From positions 434,001 through 498,000 of the forward strand of contig CP087216.1 in NCBI GenBank assembly GCA_020912385.1: 64,000 bases of DNA. Direction: 5' to 3'. The notes beneath the pieces were generated by a model. It did not search any database and was not told the origin of the DNA. It saw only the letters and a list, made by a program, of their open reading frames with translations. This document shows positions 12,189-23,116 of this stretch, one piece after another. The DNA is from Neofusicoccum parvum. Lineage: Eukaryota; Ascomycota; Dothideomycetes; Botryosphaeriales; Botryosphaeriaceae. The translations under genes and the position numbers were made by a program. Position 1 is the stretch's first letter. Each line of letters begins with the position of its first letter.

Positions 12189-13957
12189 TAAATGGTGCTT
12201 CGGATTTGTTCCTGGGCGGTGGCCGCAAATAGGGCCGGCGGTGTCGTGTCGTGAGGATCGAACTCAGGTCATACCCGGCGACGTGACGCTCCCTGACACG
12301 GGCTCGTCCAGTACGGACCATCCCTTTTTTTTTCTTTCGTGTGTGTGAAGTAGAGCACTAAAAAACAGCAGCTTATTCCGCAGGCATTCTCAAGTTGCAA
12401 CTGCCAGCGATATCAGCAATTCGAGTGCAGAATTTTAGTGGACTACTCCTTTAGTCCTTTTGCTTCCCGGGCTTGTTCTCGCTTGTTCTTGGGACGCGGA
12501 AGTTCGAACCGGGGATGCCGCTTGCTGGAATTTGTAGCATTGCCATTTCAGCGGTGTGTTATGTGCCTGAAGGAATATCAGAGCTTTAACAAATTATTTA
12601 GAGAGTCATTCCGAAGCATACTGATGATGTAGATTCTGCGCTCGGACAATGCGCTTCCGCAACAAACACCTGGAGAGACCGGCTTTAGAGAGACTGCACG
12701 TTTGAAGAGTCCTCTAATGTTGCCAAGGATAAGAGATATTGGGGATGTAATTCGCTATCTATGATTCACTTGTTCTACAGCATCGCGGTCATTGATCAGA
12801 ATATTTGCGGCACATTTGGCCATCACCCTTGTCTACAAGAACATGAAAGACTGCTACCAGGCCAGTAAGCTCGCCAAAGATGCATTTACCTTAGTTTTGC
12901 CAGTATTTAGCCGCAGATTTTACCGTGATGATCAGCTATAAAGAGTGCATGGGTGCATGTGGAGGCGACAAAAGGCTGCGCGAGTGAAGGCAACCGGCAA
13001 GCCGCCACCACCACGAGGGCCGAGACACGACAGCAAACTGCAAGGCTGCGCGATTTCCGTTCAATGACTACGGAGCTACGCTCTGCCTGATACAAGGGAG
13101 CATGCCGGAAAATTATTTTCTGCAGCAACCGATGACAAGGCTGAGGCATAAAGTTCGCACGTATGCTATTGACCTTGAATGCTGCAATATCTCCGAGTCC
13201 TCCTGCACATCTTAGAACAATCCTGGCTGTGGGGAATTCTTGTATAAGGCAGGTTGCAGAAAGCGAGAGGACATGCAGGTGGTTGCGTCGGGTCCCCGCA
13301 CCTCCTTCCTATGTCCGAGACTAACATGTTGACTCTGTTGAGGCGGGGTAAGTGGAAGCAACTTGCAGCTAAATTTGCTACGTAGCACATGCAAGTGACA
13401 TGCATTCAGATCCAGGAACCAGAGCCTGTCCGCATGCAATATTGATTGCCAAGAGGAACATACGTCAGACGCCAAACTGCGAGGCGGAAAGCGCCACCGA
13501 ACTCCAGGTTTGGTGGACCTGCTACATCGTTCAGCTCTACTTATTCTTACACGGAACCGCCTTTGTCATAGTTTGCGCCATAGCTCTTGTGTAAGATCAG
13601 CTAAGACATTGTCCATACCAATGCACGAGCGAAATCCCAGAGTAGAGGCGCTTTTTGGTGATCCCTGGTTGCTTATATGCATCTAAGCTCCGCCCCTTGA
13701 CCGCACACAGAGCTGACTTGGCTTTCTATCCTGCAGCAAATGTCTATTCTGACTCTGTTTATTGTCAATCATATGTAGCCACGGCGCCATGTGGCGTCCG
13801 GGCTCAGCGCATTCGGGTAGTTTGGCCGAAGGTGAATACAGAGCGTGTGTTCCGAAGGAATTATAAAGTCCACAGTCAATCATCCCTTTCACATCGTCCC
13901 AAAAAATCATATTCTCACCGTCTGCTCCGTCTTTATAGCTTCTCGCATTTTCTCAAG
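12189..13957. other. Intergenic, no recognisable gene
   Basis: About 1.8 kb. It contains the upstream flank of the DUF7730-like gene and the promoter of the small secreted-protein gene. A sequence at 12250-12265 resembles a tRNA T-arm on the minus strand but no complete tRNA can be folded around it. Open frames at 12.9-13.6 kb lack motifs. Confidence 0.45.
13862..13867 (+). promoter_or_regulatory. Candidate TATA box
   Basis: TATAAA lies 91-96 bases ahead of the ATG at 13958, a distance compatible with fungal core promoters. It is only a six-base match, so chance is possible. Confidence 0.35.
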
Positions 13958-14588
13958 ATGTCACTCGGTAAAACGGCATTGAATTGCTTCGTAGGAGCCT
14001 GGGGTTTCATCAATTCGTCGCTTGTGTATGCTTTGCCCTTCCTCAAAAGCTATTCCACCATCAGCGGGCCATCCCTACGCTGTCTCTTTCACTCCAACAA
14101 CCCTTTCTCGTTCCAAACTGATTGCTTCCCTCAGTAACACCACCACTGGCGACCTGATCCCCGGCGATTGGGCCTACCCCGTCCCTTCCGGCATGTCCCT
14201 CTACACGCCCAACGGCTTCTGCGCCCTCCTCGTCACCGCCAACGACACCACAAAGCCCGAGCTCCGTCCCACCTACCTCGACCAGAGCGACTACTCGTCC
14301 GGCACCGACGCCGAGTGGGCACTGATCGGCAAGTACAGCATTGCGGGCGCCGGCCCGTACCATCTGTCCAACATTACCGGTGGAAACGACACGTCGGGTA
14401 CAGGCCCGCAAGGCACGGTGACGGGAGAGTTCTGGACAGCTACGCTGCCGAGCCGGCTGGGTCCGTTTGAGTTCACGTTCAAGTTTTACGAGGATTGTCA
14501 GGTGTGGAATTTGCACCAGAGCGTTGGGGGTGATGCGGAGCGCGTTGCGTGGTATGAGAAGCTTCCTGATCAGGATGTGTACGACTGA
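13958..14588 (+). CDS. Small, probably secreted glycoprotein of unknown function
   Basis: Two exons, 13958-14025 and 14135-14588, encode 173 residues. The 109-bp intron has donor GTATGC, a CTGAT branch and a long pyrimidine tract before TTCCCTCAG; it is the only acceptor I found that restores the downstream frame. The N-terminus is hydrophobic (TALNCFVGAWGFINSSLV) after a single lysine and could be a weak signal peptide. Four N-glycosylation sequons (NTT, NDT, NIT, NDT) follow, which favours secretion. The body contains LYTPNGFCALLVTAND and LGPFEFTFKFYEDCQVWNL, which suggest a beta-rich fold, with few cysteines. I do not recognise the family. Without splicing, an internal ATG at 14022 would read a different, implausible leader. 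Confidence 0.65.
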
Positions 14589-14986
14589 AAGTTCATACTC
14601 GGAGAGATAAGCACGGCGTATTTTCTTTTATGTGTATATTTGTTTGCATTCTGAGCTCATGGGGGAAAATGCAGGCCCTGTTGGCAAGTACAAAATGGCA
14701 TGGTTTCCATTCGGCTCCTTCTCTTCCATACAAGTTCAATTGGAGCCAATCCTTTGAGAATCCAAGGATATGATACACCAGAATACCATTTGCGCTCATG
14801 CTTTAGGGGGCGCAGTCAATGCTGAGCCAACACACCATACTTCCGCCCCCAAATCCTGCCGCAGCTAACCACATCAGGCCTCGCTGCCTGATACTGTGCC
14901 ATACAACACCAATACAAGTACCTGCTCAGCCTACTCTTTGAAGAATCCATGTTTCCCCCATCGCGAACGCCCTGCCAGACTCCACA
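14589..14986. other. Intergenic
   Basis: Spacer between two plus-strand genes, expected to hold the terminator of the first and promoter of the second. No distinctive motif seen. Confidence 0.5.
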
Positions 14987-15574
14987 ATGTCGAACATCCG
15001 CACCATCAAGGACAGTACGTCCACCCCCAAGCCAACCCCGCAGCCGCACCGCATCCACTCACACACGAACCGCAGTCAAGCGCGAGGAGGAGCAGGCCAA
15101 CCTGGTCTCCGAAGTCGCCAATACCGCACTGAGCGCCATCGGAGGCGGCTGGTCTCTCGCCTCGAGGTACTGGAACAAGATGACGAGCGACGAGGGTCGG
15201 AGGTCCGCACAGAGGCAGGGAGAGGCGCTGAATAAGTTCGTGTCGGAGGCCCCGCAGAAGCTGGGGAGTGCGCTGTGGCCGCAGGAGCAGAAGAGTGAGT
15301 GCATCCGGATTTGCGTGGTTGTGGTGAGGCTGATGTTTGGATAGTGGTTGTGCGGGATGGGAGACTTGTTCCGCGAGCCGCAGCGGCGGAGAAGGAGAAG
15401 AAGGGACAGCAGAACAAGGATTATGATGAGGAGGAGGGTACGAAGACAGGGGTTGCGAAGGAGGTCAGGAAAGACAGTGTAGTTGATGAAAGGAACACAC
15501 AAGAGCAAGAAGGACGTGCTCGACAGCGAGACACTGATGCTGAATGGACTGTATTGAGGCAAGGTATTCCGTAA
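14987..15574 (+). CDS. Small conserved-type hypothetical protein, charged C-terminus
   Basis: Three exons: 14987-15014, 15076-15294 and 15345-15574. The introns are 61 bp (GTACGT..CAG) and 50 bp (GTGAGT..TAG); phases close to give 158 residues. The start MSNIRTIKDIKREEEQANL is followed by a helical Ala/Gly-rich segment (VSEVANTALSAIGGGWSLAS), then by a strongly charged, Lys/Glu-rich and probably disordered C-terminal half. No enzyme motif, signal peptide or clear membrane span is visible. I do not recognise the family. The three consistent splice junctions and the short first exon are the evidence that this is a real gene. The function is unknown. Confidence 0.6.
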
Positions 15575-16312
15575 AAGTTTAGATCTACATAGGTACAGCA
15601 TATTTTTCTTTTCGATACCGCAACGCTCTTAGTGTCATACCAAAGATGCGCTTTTTCCTCTGAACCGCATAGATGAGGCGCGGCTTTGTAATGAATAGCG
15701 TATGTGAGTTTCCTTACACATGCTTTAGAAATTTAAATTACCTACTAGTAGTTTGCATTGGTATTTGGTTATTTGGCAACTGGTACATAGAGTGTTCGAA
15801 TGCGTAATGAGATAAACACGCCCGGTACTTAAGGCGCCTGAGCCGGGAATTAACTCGTCGAACAAAACAGCACTTCAAAATGCTTCTTTGTAGATGCTCG
15901 AGAGTATGACAGCATCCTACGGCACTTTGAGCGCCTTAATATCGCACCCAGTCCACTACTGCGTGATAGAAATGTGGTGCTTATGCAAAAGAAAATTGTA
16001 ATTGAGATATCAGGTGTGTGGATTGCAGTTCCTGCTCAACAAATTTTCTTGGTCTCGATACATTTTGGATCTTCTATGACGTATTTCAGACCGATATCAA
16101 CTTTCTTCTAACTACTGGTACTGCTCTACTGCATCCATTTGTCCCAGCCTCCTATTCCTTCTGGCTCGGAACTCTCTCCTCTCCATCGAGTACCATGCCA
16201 TCAAACCCAGCATCTGAGCTTGAAGTGCAAACTCTTTTCGCCCCGTGAGTAAGCAGGACGCGGGCAATCCTCGTTTCCCTTTCTCCTCTGCAGCTTCAAG
16301 AGCACTTCTATG
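15575..16312. other. Intergenic plus remnant of a tenth ankyrin repeat
   Basis: AT-richer spacer. The right end (about 16275-16312) continues the ankyrin coding frame of the NLR beyond its stop codon for roughly a dozen repeat-like codons, then loses similarity. Nothing recognisable elsewhere. Confidence 0.5.
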
Positions 16313-19300
16313 TCATCCATCCTGTGCATTGATGTCTGCGCCATGCTCCAAAAGTAGCTCCACCACCTCTTTATGCTTATAAAGAGCAGCCATATGAAGA
16401 GCACTTCTATGTCGTCCATCCTGTGCATTGACATCTGCACCATGCTCTAAAAGCAGTTCCACCACCTCTTTGTGTCCATAAAGAGCAGCCGTAAAAAGAG
16501 CACTTCTATGCCGTTCATCCTGTGCATTGGCGTCTGCACCATGCTCCAAAAGTAGTTTCACCACCTCTTTATATCCACAAAGAGTAGCCCCATAAAGAGC
16601 ACTTTCATGCCGTTCATTCTGTGCATTGACATCTGCACCATGCTCCAAAAGTATTTTCACCACCTCTTTATGTCCACAAGTAGCAGCCCCATAAAGAGCA
16701 CTTTCATGCCGTTCATCGTGTATATTGACGTCTGCGCCTGCCTTCAGGAGAAGTTCCACCACAGTTTGCTGTCCTCTCGAAGCAGTTGCGCAAAGAGCAT
16801 ATCCATATAAGCCACCTAACGCATTGACGTCCGCTCCGTGCTTCAAAAGGAGTTCCATAATAGTTTCGGATCCCATACATGCAGCCGCCTGGAGTGCGCT
16901 ACCGTAAGGACCTCCTTGGGCATTAACATCGGCACCACAATCGAGGAGCAACCTCGCAACTGCATCTTTTTTCCTCCAAGAACAAGCATCTTGAAGAGGG
17001 GGGGTATTTTTGTCCCCGGTGGGCATGTTGACATCTGCTCCCCTGCTCAAGAGAAATTCAACCATCTGTTCAGCTATCTGCGTATCCTGAAGACAAATGG
17101 CGATACTCAGCGCGGTTCGTTTGTTCTCATCCTTTGCATTTATGTCCGCACCACGGCCGAGCAGGATGGAGACGACGTCTGTCAGGCCACTTGAAGTGGC
17201 GTGGTGTAAGGCGGTTGCTGGAGGTTTCAGGCCTGCTTTCGTCCAGTGGCGCTCAAAGAATGGCACTTGAAGAAGCCGAGTGCAGTGAACGAGAAAATTA
17301 CCATTCACAGACATTGGGACCAAAAAGTGGGTCGCACTTTGAAGGTTTGGGTTCCGAATTTGTACTAAGCCATCCAGTGAAGCTTGTTCCAGAAAGTCAT
17401 TTGTCTGACGTAAGAGCGAGTCCGAGGTGTCTTCGGTGTCTTGAGAAGCGCAAAATATGTGGTAATCAAAGTAGTTCGCCGTGTACCAAGCCAGAGGAAG
17501 ATGCAGGAAATCTTGCAGTTGGAATTCCATCTCAAATGCAGCCGATGGAAGTACAAGCCTCAAGTACTCCAGGCAAGCGAAGGCTATACTTCGGTGAGCT
17601 GCATCATGCCGAAAAATCCCTCTCAGTTGATGTTCTTGGTGTGGATCGATTTTGATATACTTTTCGGCTGGATGATATTTATGATGACCAGTATCATCCG
17701 GATCATCATCGGTGGCCAGGAGGCCCGCACATGCCTCCACAATGTGGTCCTCAGATGGCAGATGTGCGTCTTCAGGCCGCGAGAAGTCTGTCACAGCTTG
17801 CCGTAGTTCCCGTACAGTCAATTGTTTTACTGCATAGAGAACCCACATTAAGCATTTGATTGCCAAAGTTTTCTTCTCTTCCTCTTGATTCTCAATTCGT
17901 TCCATGATACTTCCGTATGTCTTGTCCGGGGTCAACGAAAACGTGTTCGAAGTTTGTTTCAAGCAGCCTGTGTCGTGCAAGTGGTCCAATTGAAGCTTTG
18001 CGGAAAGAAATCTGGTGAATAGTTAGTCATTCGTCTCACTCCACTAGAAATCATTTATCTCTTACATCCCGTCTGCGTCCTTGATAACTTTTTCCGCCGT
18101 TTCTCGTGCCGTACTCTTACCATGTAGGACGCATAACAGTGAGGTTTCGCTCTCCACAAACCGCGTGATATCTTCATTCGTATGCAGAGCGTCCATCTCA
18201 ATAGTCAGAGGCTGGATATCTTCAATGAAGCTCCCATCATCTGGTTCATGCCTGCTCGTGAGGAAGATCTTCACACGCGGAAGATCTCCAACGACGGTCC
18301 GAATGAAGTCACCAATCTCATGCCATTGGGCCCATTCATGAAACCCATCTATCATGATGAAAACCTCATCAAAAGTTCGAGCAACTTCACAGAAGTGCTG
18401 CTGATCAGCAATTGCTGTGGGGTGCACAGATTTGTTCTTCGCTGCCGTGAAGGTATGTGGAACACCCCCCTTCTGGCAGAGTTGTTTCATCAAGGCAAGA
18501 ACGAGGTCCGAGAATTCTTGATGATTGAAGGCGTCAGGATATGAGAAGCAGATGCCCACATCTTTGTTGTCGGCAAATTGGGTAGCGAGAGTTTGCACGA
18601 CGTTGGATCTTCATGATGACATTAGCAAATGAAGTAGATAGCCGCGGGGGATCATACGCAAGAACAGATTTTCCCGATCCGCCTATCCCGTATTAGCAAG
18701 ATTAGTGAAAAACTTCATTCGGTGTTAACGCACCTATCCCAAGGCACAGTAGAACTGCGGAAGATGATTTGTTCAGCCACTGCTGGAACTCGGAAGTCTG
18801 CATGAGCCATTCGCATGTTCCTGGATGTTTTTGACCGTATAAAATTTGATGTCTTGCTTCGTATGAGTCCGAGGACATCCAATTCAGGAAATCCTCAGTT
18901 TCTTGAGCTATGAAAATGTCAGCAGGACGTCCTGTAAAATGTAAGTGACGTCTGTTCATACCGGATTTACTCTCTTGCTCAAATGATTGGTTCTCTGTGT
19001 GAAGTTCACCTACTAGAGGAGCGTCATAGAATCTCGTTGGAACACGCTCCCAAAGTGGATCATTTGTTTCGGGCATATCCACTTGATCCACATGCTCTGA
19101 TAAGGCTGGCTGATGCTCTTCTCCGTCCTCAGGTCCCAAAGAAGTAATCTGTGGTTCTTCTGTGGAAGCTTCTTCTGTGTCCGAGACTGTAGTTTGGCTG
19201 GAGATGGACCCTTGAGCATTTCCACTCGACATGCTTTGATTCTCGTCCAGCTTTTCATCGTTGGCACCATACTCGGCTCGGGGAATAGCAAAAAGCGCAA

Positions 19301-20835
19301 CTTGCTCTAAATGCCTCGCGATGTGACGTTGGAGAGAACTAGTCTTCTGTTGACACATGTTGCATACTCCACCAGGGGACTGAACAGGGCGCCGGAAATT
19401 GTAAAGCAACGCTGGCGACTTGGCAAGAGGCATGCCGTGAGCATCACCCATATGCGCTTCAAATGCCCCCCGGTCTGGATACGGTTGATGACTCTCATCT
19501 CCGCAGACGAACACCACTCGATGGTCTTGTGTTTCATGGGCATACCAAGAGGCTCTGCTGTCAAAAAGATGATCAGGAAGATTGCAGTCCTTGTGAGTGC
19601 AAACGTAGGGCTGTAAGTCAGCCAACACATGTTTCCTGGGGACATTATATTAGCATGTTACAAGGCTTACAGGTAGAGAGGCTTTAAGTACTCACTTCCA
19701 CCGTTCGTTGTCAAGAATTGTGATGGCGAGACGACAGTAAGGACAGTCAAAGTGTGTTTTGAAAGATTCGTTTTTTTCATGTCGTGGCCGCGGTGGAACT
19801 TCAATTTTGAGTTCCTTTGTTATTTCACTAGCATCTACAGAAGTATGTGCTTCAGATCCAGCAACAGAGGGTACCAGAGGTCTGCGGGTCTCTGGCAATG
19901 GTGTTGGAAGGAGTGTCGTGGCCTTTGAAGGTAATGTGCGGCGGTCGCTTTCCGAAGGCTCAAAGTCAGATCCTTTTCCTCTGGCCTTGACAAGTGGGCG
20001 TAGTGGCGTCTTCTGTTCAACCTGAGCGCTGGATATGATCCTCTCTTGGTGCGTTCTCCGGTACTCCAACAGTTGTCTTCGCCGGGTGATCATTTTGGCT
20101 AGACGAGAAACAACATCTTGGTCAAGAGATGGGAATTTATCTCGCACGTATGAAAGATCGAAGAAGTGGAAGTGAGATGTGGAATCTGTCGACTTATCGC
20201 TCAGACGGTCGACTGGAGCTGGCTGCCGGATTGGAAGCTTGTAGAGACAGGTTATTATTCTCTGGATTGAGGAAAGACGATCCGGAATGTCCTTATCATC
20301 CTTCGGTTCCTGAAGCAGCAACGTCGGATCATCTTTCTCCTTGTGAGATCGGGTTTCTGTCCGCACCATTGGCTGGCTTTCGGACTCTTTGTCTGAATCT
20401 GAGGATAATTCCCAAGGCGAGTCATCCCCTTCGTCGGAGCTGCTTTCCGAGTCCCCGGTACCAGGTACCGACCCTTCTGGGATTCCATTCAAAATTTCGT
20501 TGGCTCTTTCAACGTTGCTCTTGAGTATCTTCAGGAATGTGGAAACCTTTCGACGCCCCGATATCATCAGTGAATGGGTAACTCCTTGGCTTGAGTGTGG
20601 ACACCGGACTTCGTACCTGGTCTTTGAAAATCGTTGCCTCCCTCAGTCGATAATCCAAAGAATATTTGAACGTCCTCCCAGAGTGTGCAGCACCGACGTT
20701 ACCAGCCCAGACTTTATATTTGTCGAACTCGTCTTCAAGCCGATCAGAGAGGCCATGTTGTTTGGTTGACGCTGAAATGCAAAGGTCCTCAAATGAGAGC
20801 TGGCAGGCTGTGTGAATATCCGCGATCGTTTCCAT
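16313..20835 (-). CDS. NLR: fungal N-terminal domain, AcuF-type C2H2, NACHT, ankyrin repeats
   Basis: Seven exons: 20835-20617, 20546-19696, 19635-18962, 18907-18734, 18682-18658, 18608-18066 and 18011-16313. The introns are 49-70 bp and all phases close, giving 1394 residues. Residues 1-90 form a fungal N-terminal region with KVWAGNVGAAHSGR and SLDYRLREA. Residues 339-475 match the AcuF-type C2H2 module (FDCPYC, PYVCTHKDC, VCNMCQQ...RHIARHLEQVALFAIP). The NACHT NTPase follows: Walker A GGSGKS at 640-645, encoded by the 25-nt exon 5, Walker B VFIMIDGFHEW near 732 and LTSRHEPD at 764-771. Nine 33-residue ankyrin repeats run from 1095 to the end. STAND proteins of this kind act as signal-responsive oligomerising switches in fungal non-self recognition; the ligand is unknown. 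The fourth intron boundary set (18908-18961) is in frame and stop-free, so its retention is possible. Confidence 0.85.
16326..16721 (-). repeat. Four near-identical 99-bp ankyrin-encoding tandem repeats
   Basis: Units start at 16326, 16425, 16524 and 16623, exactly 99 bp apart. The last two differ at about 9 of 99 positions by eye. A more diverged unit starts at 16722 and a partial one lies left of 16326. Each unit encodes one 33-residue repeat ending EHGADVNAQ. DNA-level similarity this high suggests recent duplication or concerted evolution. Confidence 0.9.
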
Positions 20836-21165
20836 TGTCTGATGCGAGCAGGCCAAATGGCCGCCACTGTGAAGGCCTGATTCGCAGTCTGGAGTCCAAT
20901 CGCTTGGGTACCAGGAAAGATGAATTCGAAGGGCAAGTAGCGAGGTGGTCCGACCGTGTCCGTTTCGTCGAGGCGTGCGGCTGGGTCCGACGATGAGGCG
21001 GGGAGGTATGTGGGACTTATGCAATGCGGTTTTGGCCCCCAAAGTACCCCGCTCTGCACTGTTACACAAGACATTGCACCAAGACTCAGCTTTCTCACGA
21101 GGCTGAGATTGGGAACTACGTCTTCTCTGCGCACAGAAACCCCCAGGCTTCTCCCGCCTGACAAC
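20836..21165. promoter_or_regulatory. Shared divergent promoter region
   Basis: About 330 bp separate the ATG of the NLR (minus) from the ATG of the DUF7580-type gene (plus). Both promoters must lie here or overlap the neighbouring coding region. No TATA box or operator is obvious. Confidence 0.55.
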
Positions 21166-23116
21166 ATGTCCGGATTTGAGATGGCGGGTGTGGTCCTTGG
21201 GGGCATCCCCCTGGTCATCGAAGCGCTGAAGTTCTATCGGGATGGTGTGGGTATCTTCTACAACGACCGGCATGGAAGGCATCTGCTAAAGTCCGCAGAT
21301 TGGAACAATCCGCGACATGTTCAAATACCGTGACACCTTCGACATCATCTACGTGGAGTTCTCAACCAACCTTTGCCGTTTCATGCAGGAGAGTGAAAAC
21401 CTCTATTGCAAAGAACTCGAAATGCCGGACCATCGATATAAGGAGTTTATAACAGACGGAGGAAAAGCTTGGGATCAAGACTCGCGTACGGATCTCGAAC
21501 GGAAATTCCGCAATAAGTTGGGAGATGATTGGGAAACATACATCCAGCTATCAGGATATCTGAGGAAAAAGTTGAATCTTCTTAGAAAGAAGTTGGATCT
21601 CAACGAGGACTTCAGTGTAAGAGCTCCAGTCCGGACATGCTTTCAGCCACGCTGTTGACATGAGACAAGGTCCCATTTGTTGTTGACGATGGCAACAGCA
21701 AGGCCGTAGACAAGCTCAAATGTGCCGACTTCTTCACAATATCAAGGCGAGTCAAAGGTGGGTTGAGGAAAGGCTACTTGAAGACTTTAGTCTCCGAGAT
21801 CGGAAACGATGTCGAGAAACTGGGCAGGCTGACCCGCTGCGCCATCGAACTGGAGCCCATCCGACACCAGCAGGCGAAACAAAGCCTTTCAACGGGCGCT
21901 TCGAAATACTGGTTTTCTGTGAGATCTCACGCTTTACATCTTTACGAGGCACTGAGCCGGGTATGGCCACAAAACTGTACGCCGTCACATACTCATTGCG
22001 CTCAACTTCGCCTTGATCTTCCAAATCAATACCCACTGAATGAGGACGTTCCGAATTTCTGTTTCTCTTTTTTCCTGGAAGGCAGTGGTTCAGCTCCAAC
22101 AACGCTACCCTGGACAAGGCGGGATGTCAGAATGCTGTCTTTACCGGAGTCAGCTCCATCCACACCGCAAGGTTCCCAAAGCACCGTCGGAGCCCATTAC
22201 ATCCACTAACGTTTCCACAGCACATCACAAGTTCAGTTTGCACTTCCCAACATCAGAATAGACTCTCCACAAGCCTCAAACAATGTCTGTCCGGTTGTTC
22301 AGGAGGTGGATGATCTCTGTAGTGCTCTGGGGAAACCATGCTGCAAGTCCATGTGTTTAGGATCTTTCGTGCATGAACAGCGGCGCTATCATATTCACGA
22401 AGACGGATCCCAATGCACCCGGAAGCTCCACCGCTTGCAACACATCTTTTCTCGGAAGTCCCGAAAAGGACTACGGCCTAATGAAAGGCAAGTTTAACGT
22501 CAATCTTTTCATCTTGTCTCGGCTTTACATTGAGCACAGGGTTTGACTTGGCTACAGGACAGCGATGGCATATGCTTTGGCTTCAGCAGTTCTGCAACTA
22601 TACGACACACCATGGCTGAAGACAACGTGGGACCTTGATGATCTGTACTTCAAAACATCCGGTAACAGCTATGATCTGGTCGTCATGGAGACATTTGGGT
22701 GCTCGCAATCTCAGTCATGCCTGAACCAGCCAAATATGAGAAAGAACGCCCATCCCTTTGTCAGAAACCGGACCCTCTACTCGCTTGGCGTTGCATTTCT
22801 TGAGCTAGCAAATGGGCAACGACTTGCAGATTGCGAGACGGAGGAGGATCTCGGCGAGGATGGAACAGCAGACGCACTCACGCCTTATCGAACCGTAGAA
22901 CGCCTACTTCAGGAGCTTCAAGAAGATGAGCGGGAGAGCAACTTTTTGTTTGCAGTGGGCTGCTGTATCAATCCCAGATCGGATAGCAATAGGCCTCGCT
23001 ACGGAAACATGGACTTCAGCCTCGCCAACGAAAATTTTCGCCAGTTCTTCTATGATGATGTCATTGTACGGCTGCGGGAGGACTATGAGGCTGTATTTTG
23101 CACCGGTAGCAGCTAG
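21166..23116 (+). CDS. DUF7580-type protein (hydrophobic N-terminal helix, kinase-C-lobe-like tail)
   Basis: Five exons: 21166-21246, 21299-21616, 21670-22148, 22221-22487 and 22558-23116, giving 567 residues. Exon 3's donor (GTCAGC at 22149) is the least certain; a site at 22137 also keeps the frame. Intron 4 is a GC-AG intron (AG/GCAAGT). The start MSGFEMAGVVLGGIPLVIEA is the typical beginning of this fungal family. Further conserved blocks are DVEKLGRLTRCAIELEPIR, VQFALPNIR, AYALASAVLQLYDTPWL and HPFVRNRTLYSLGVAFLELA. The last two resemble the C-lobe of a protein kinase without catalytic residues; this is my reading, not an established fact. The N-terminal helix recalls HeLo-like cell-death domains. 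It lies head-to-head with an NLR. Function unknown. Confidence 0.8.

Noticed and set aside
12230..12330. tRNA-like B-box and T-loop on the minus strand (GAGTTCGATCCTC)
   Set aside because: The T-arm has one mismatch and no acceptor stem, D-arm or anticodon arm fits at the right spacing; only about 27 bases separate the best candidate acceptor from the T-stem.
12490..12520. Second B-box-like word on the minus strand (GGTTCGAAC)
   Set aside because: The flanking bases cannot form a T-stem or a cloverleaf.
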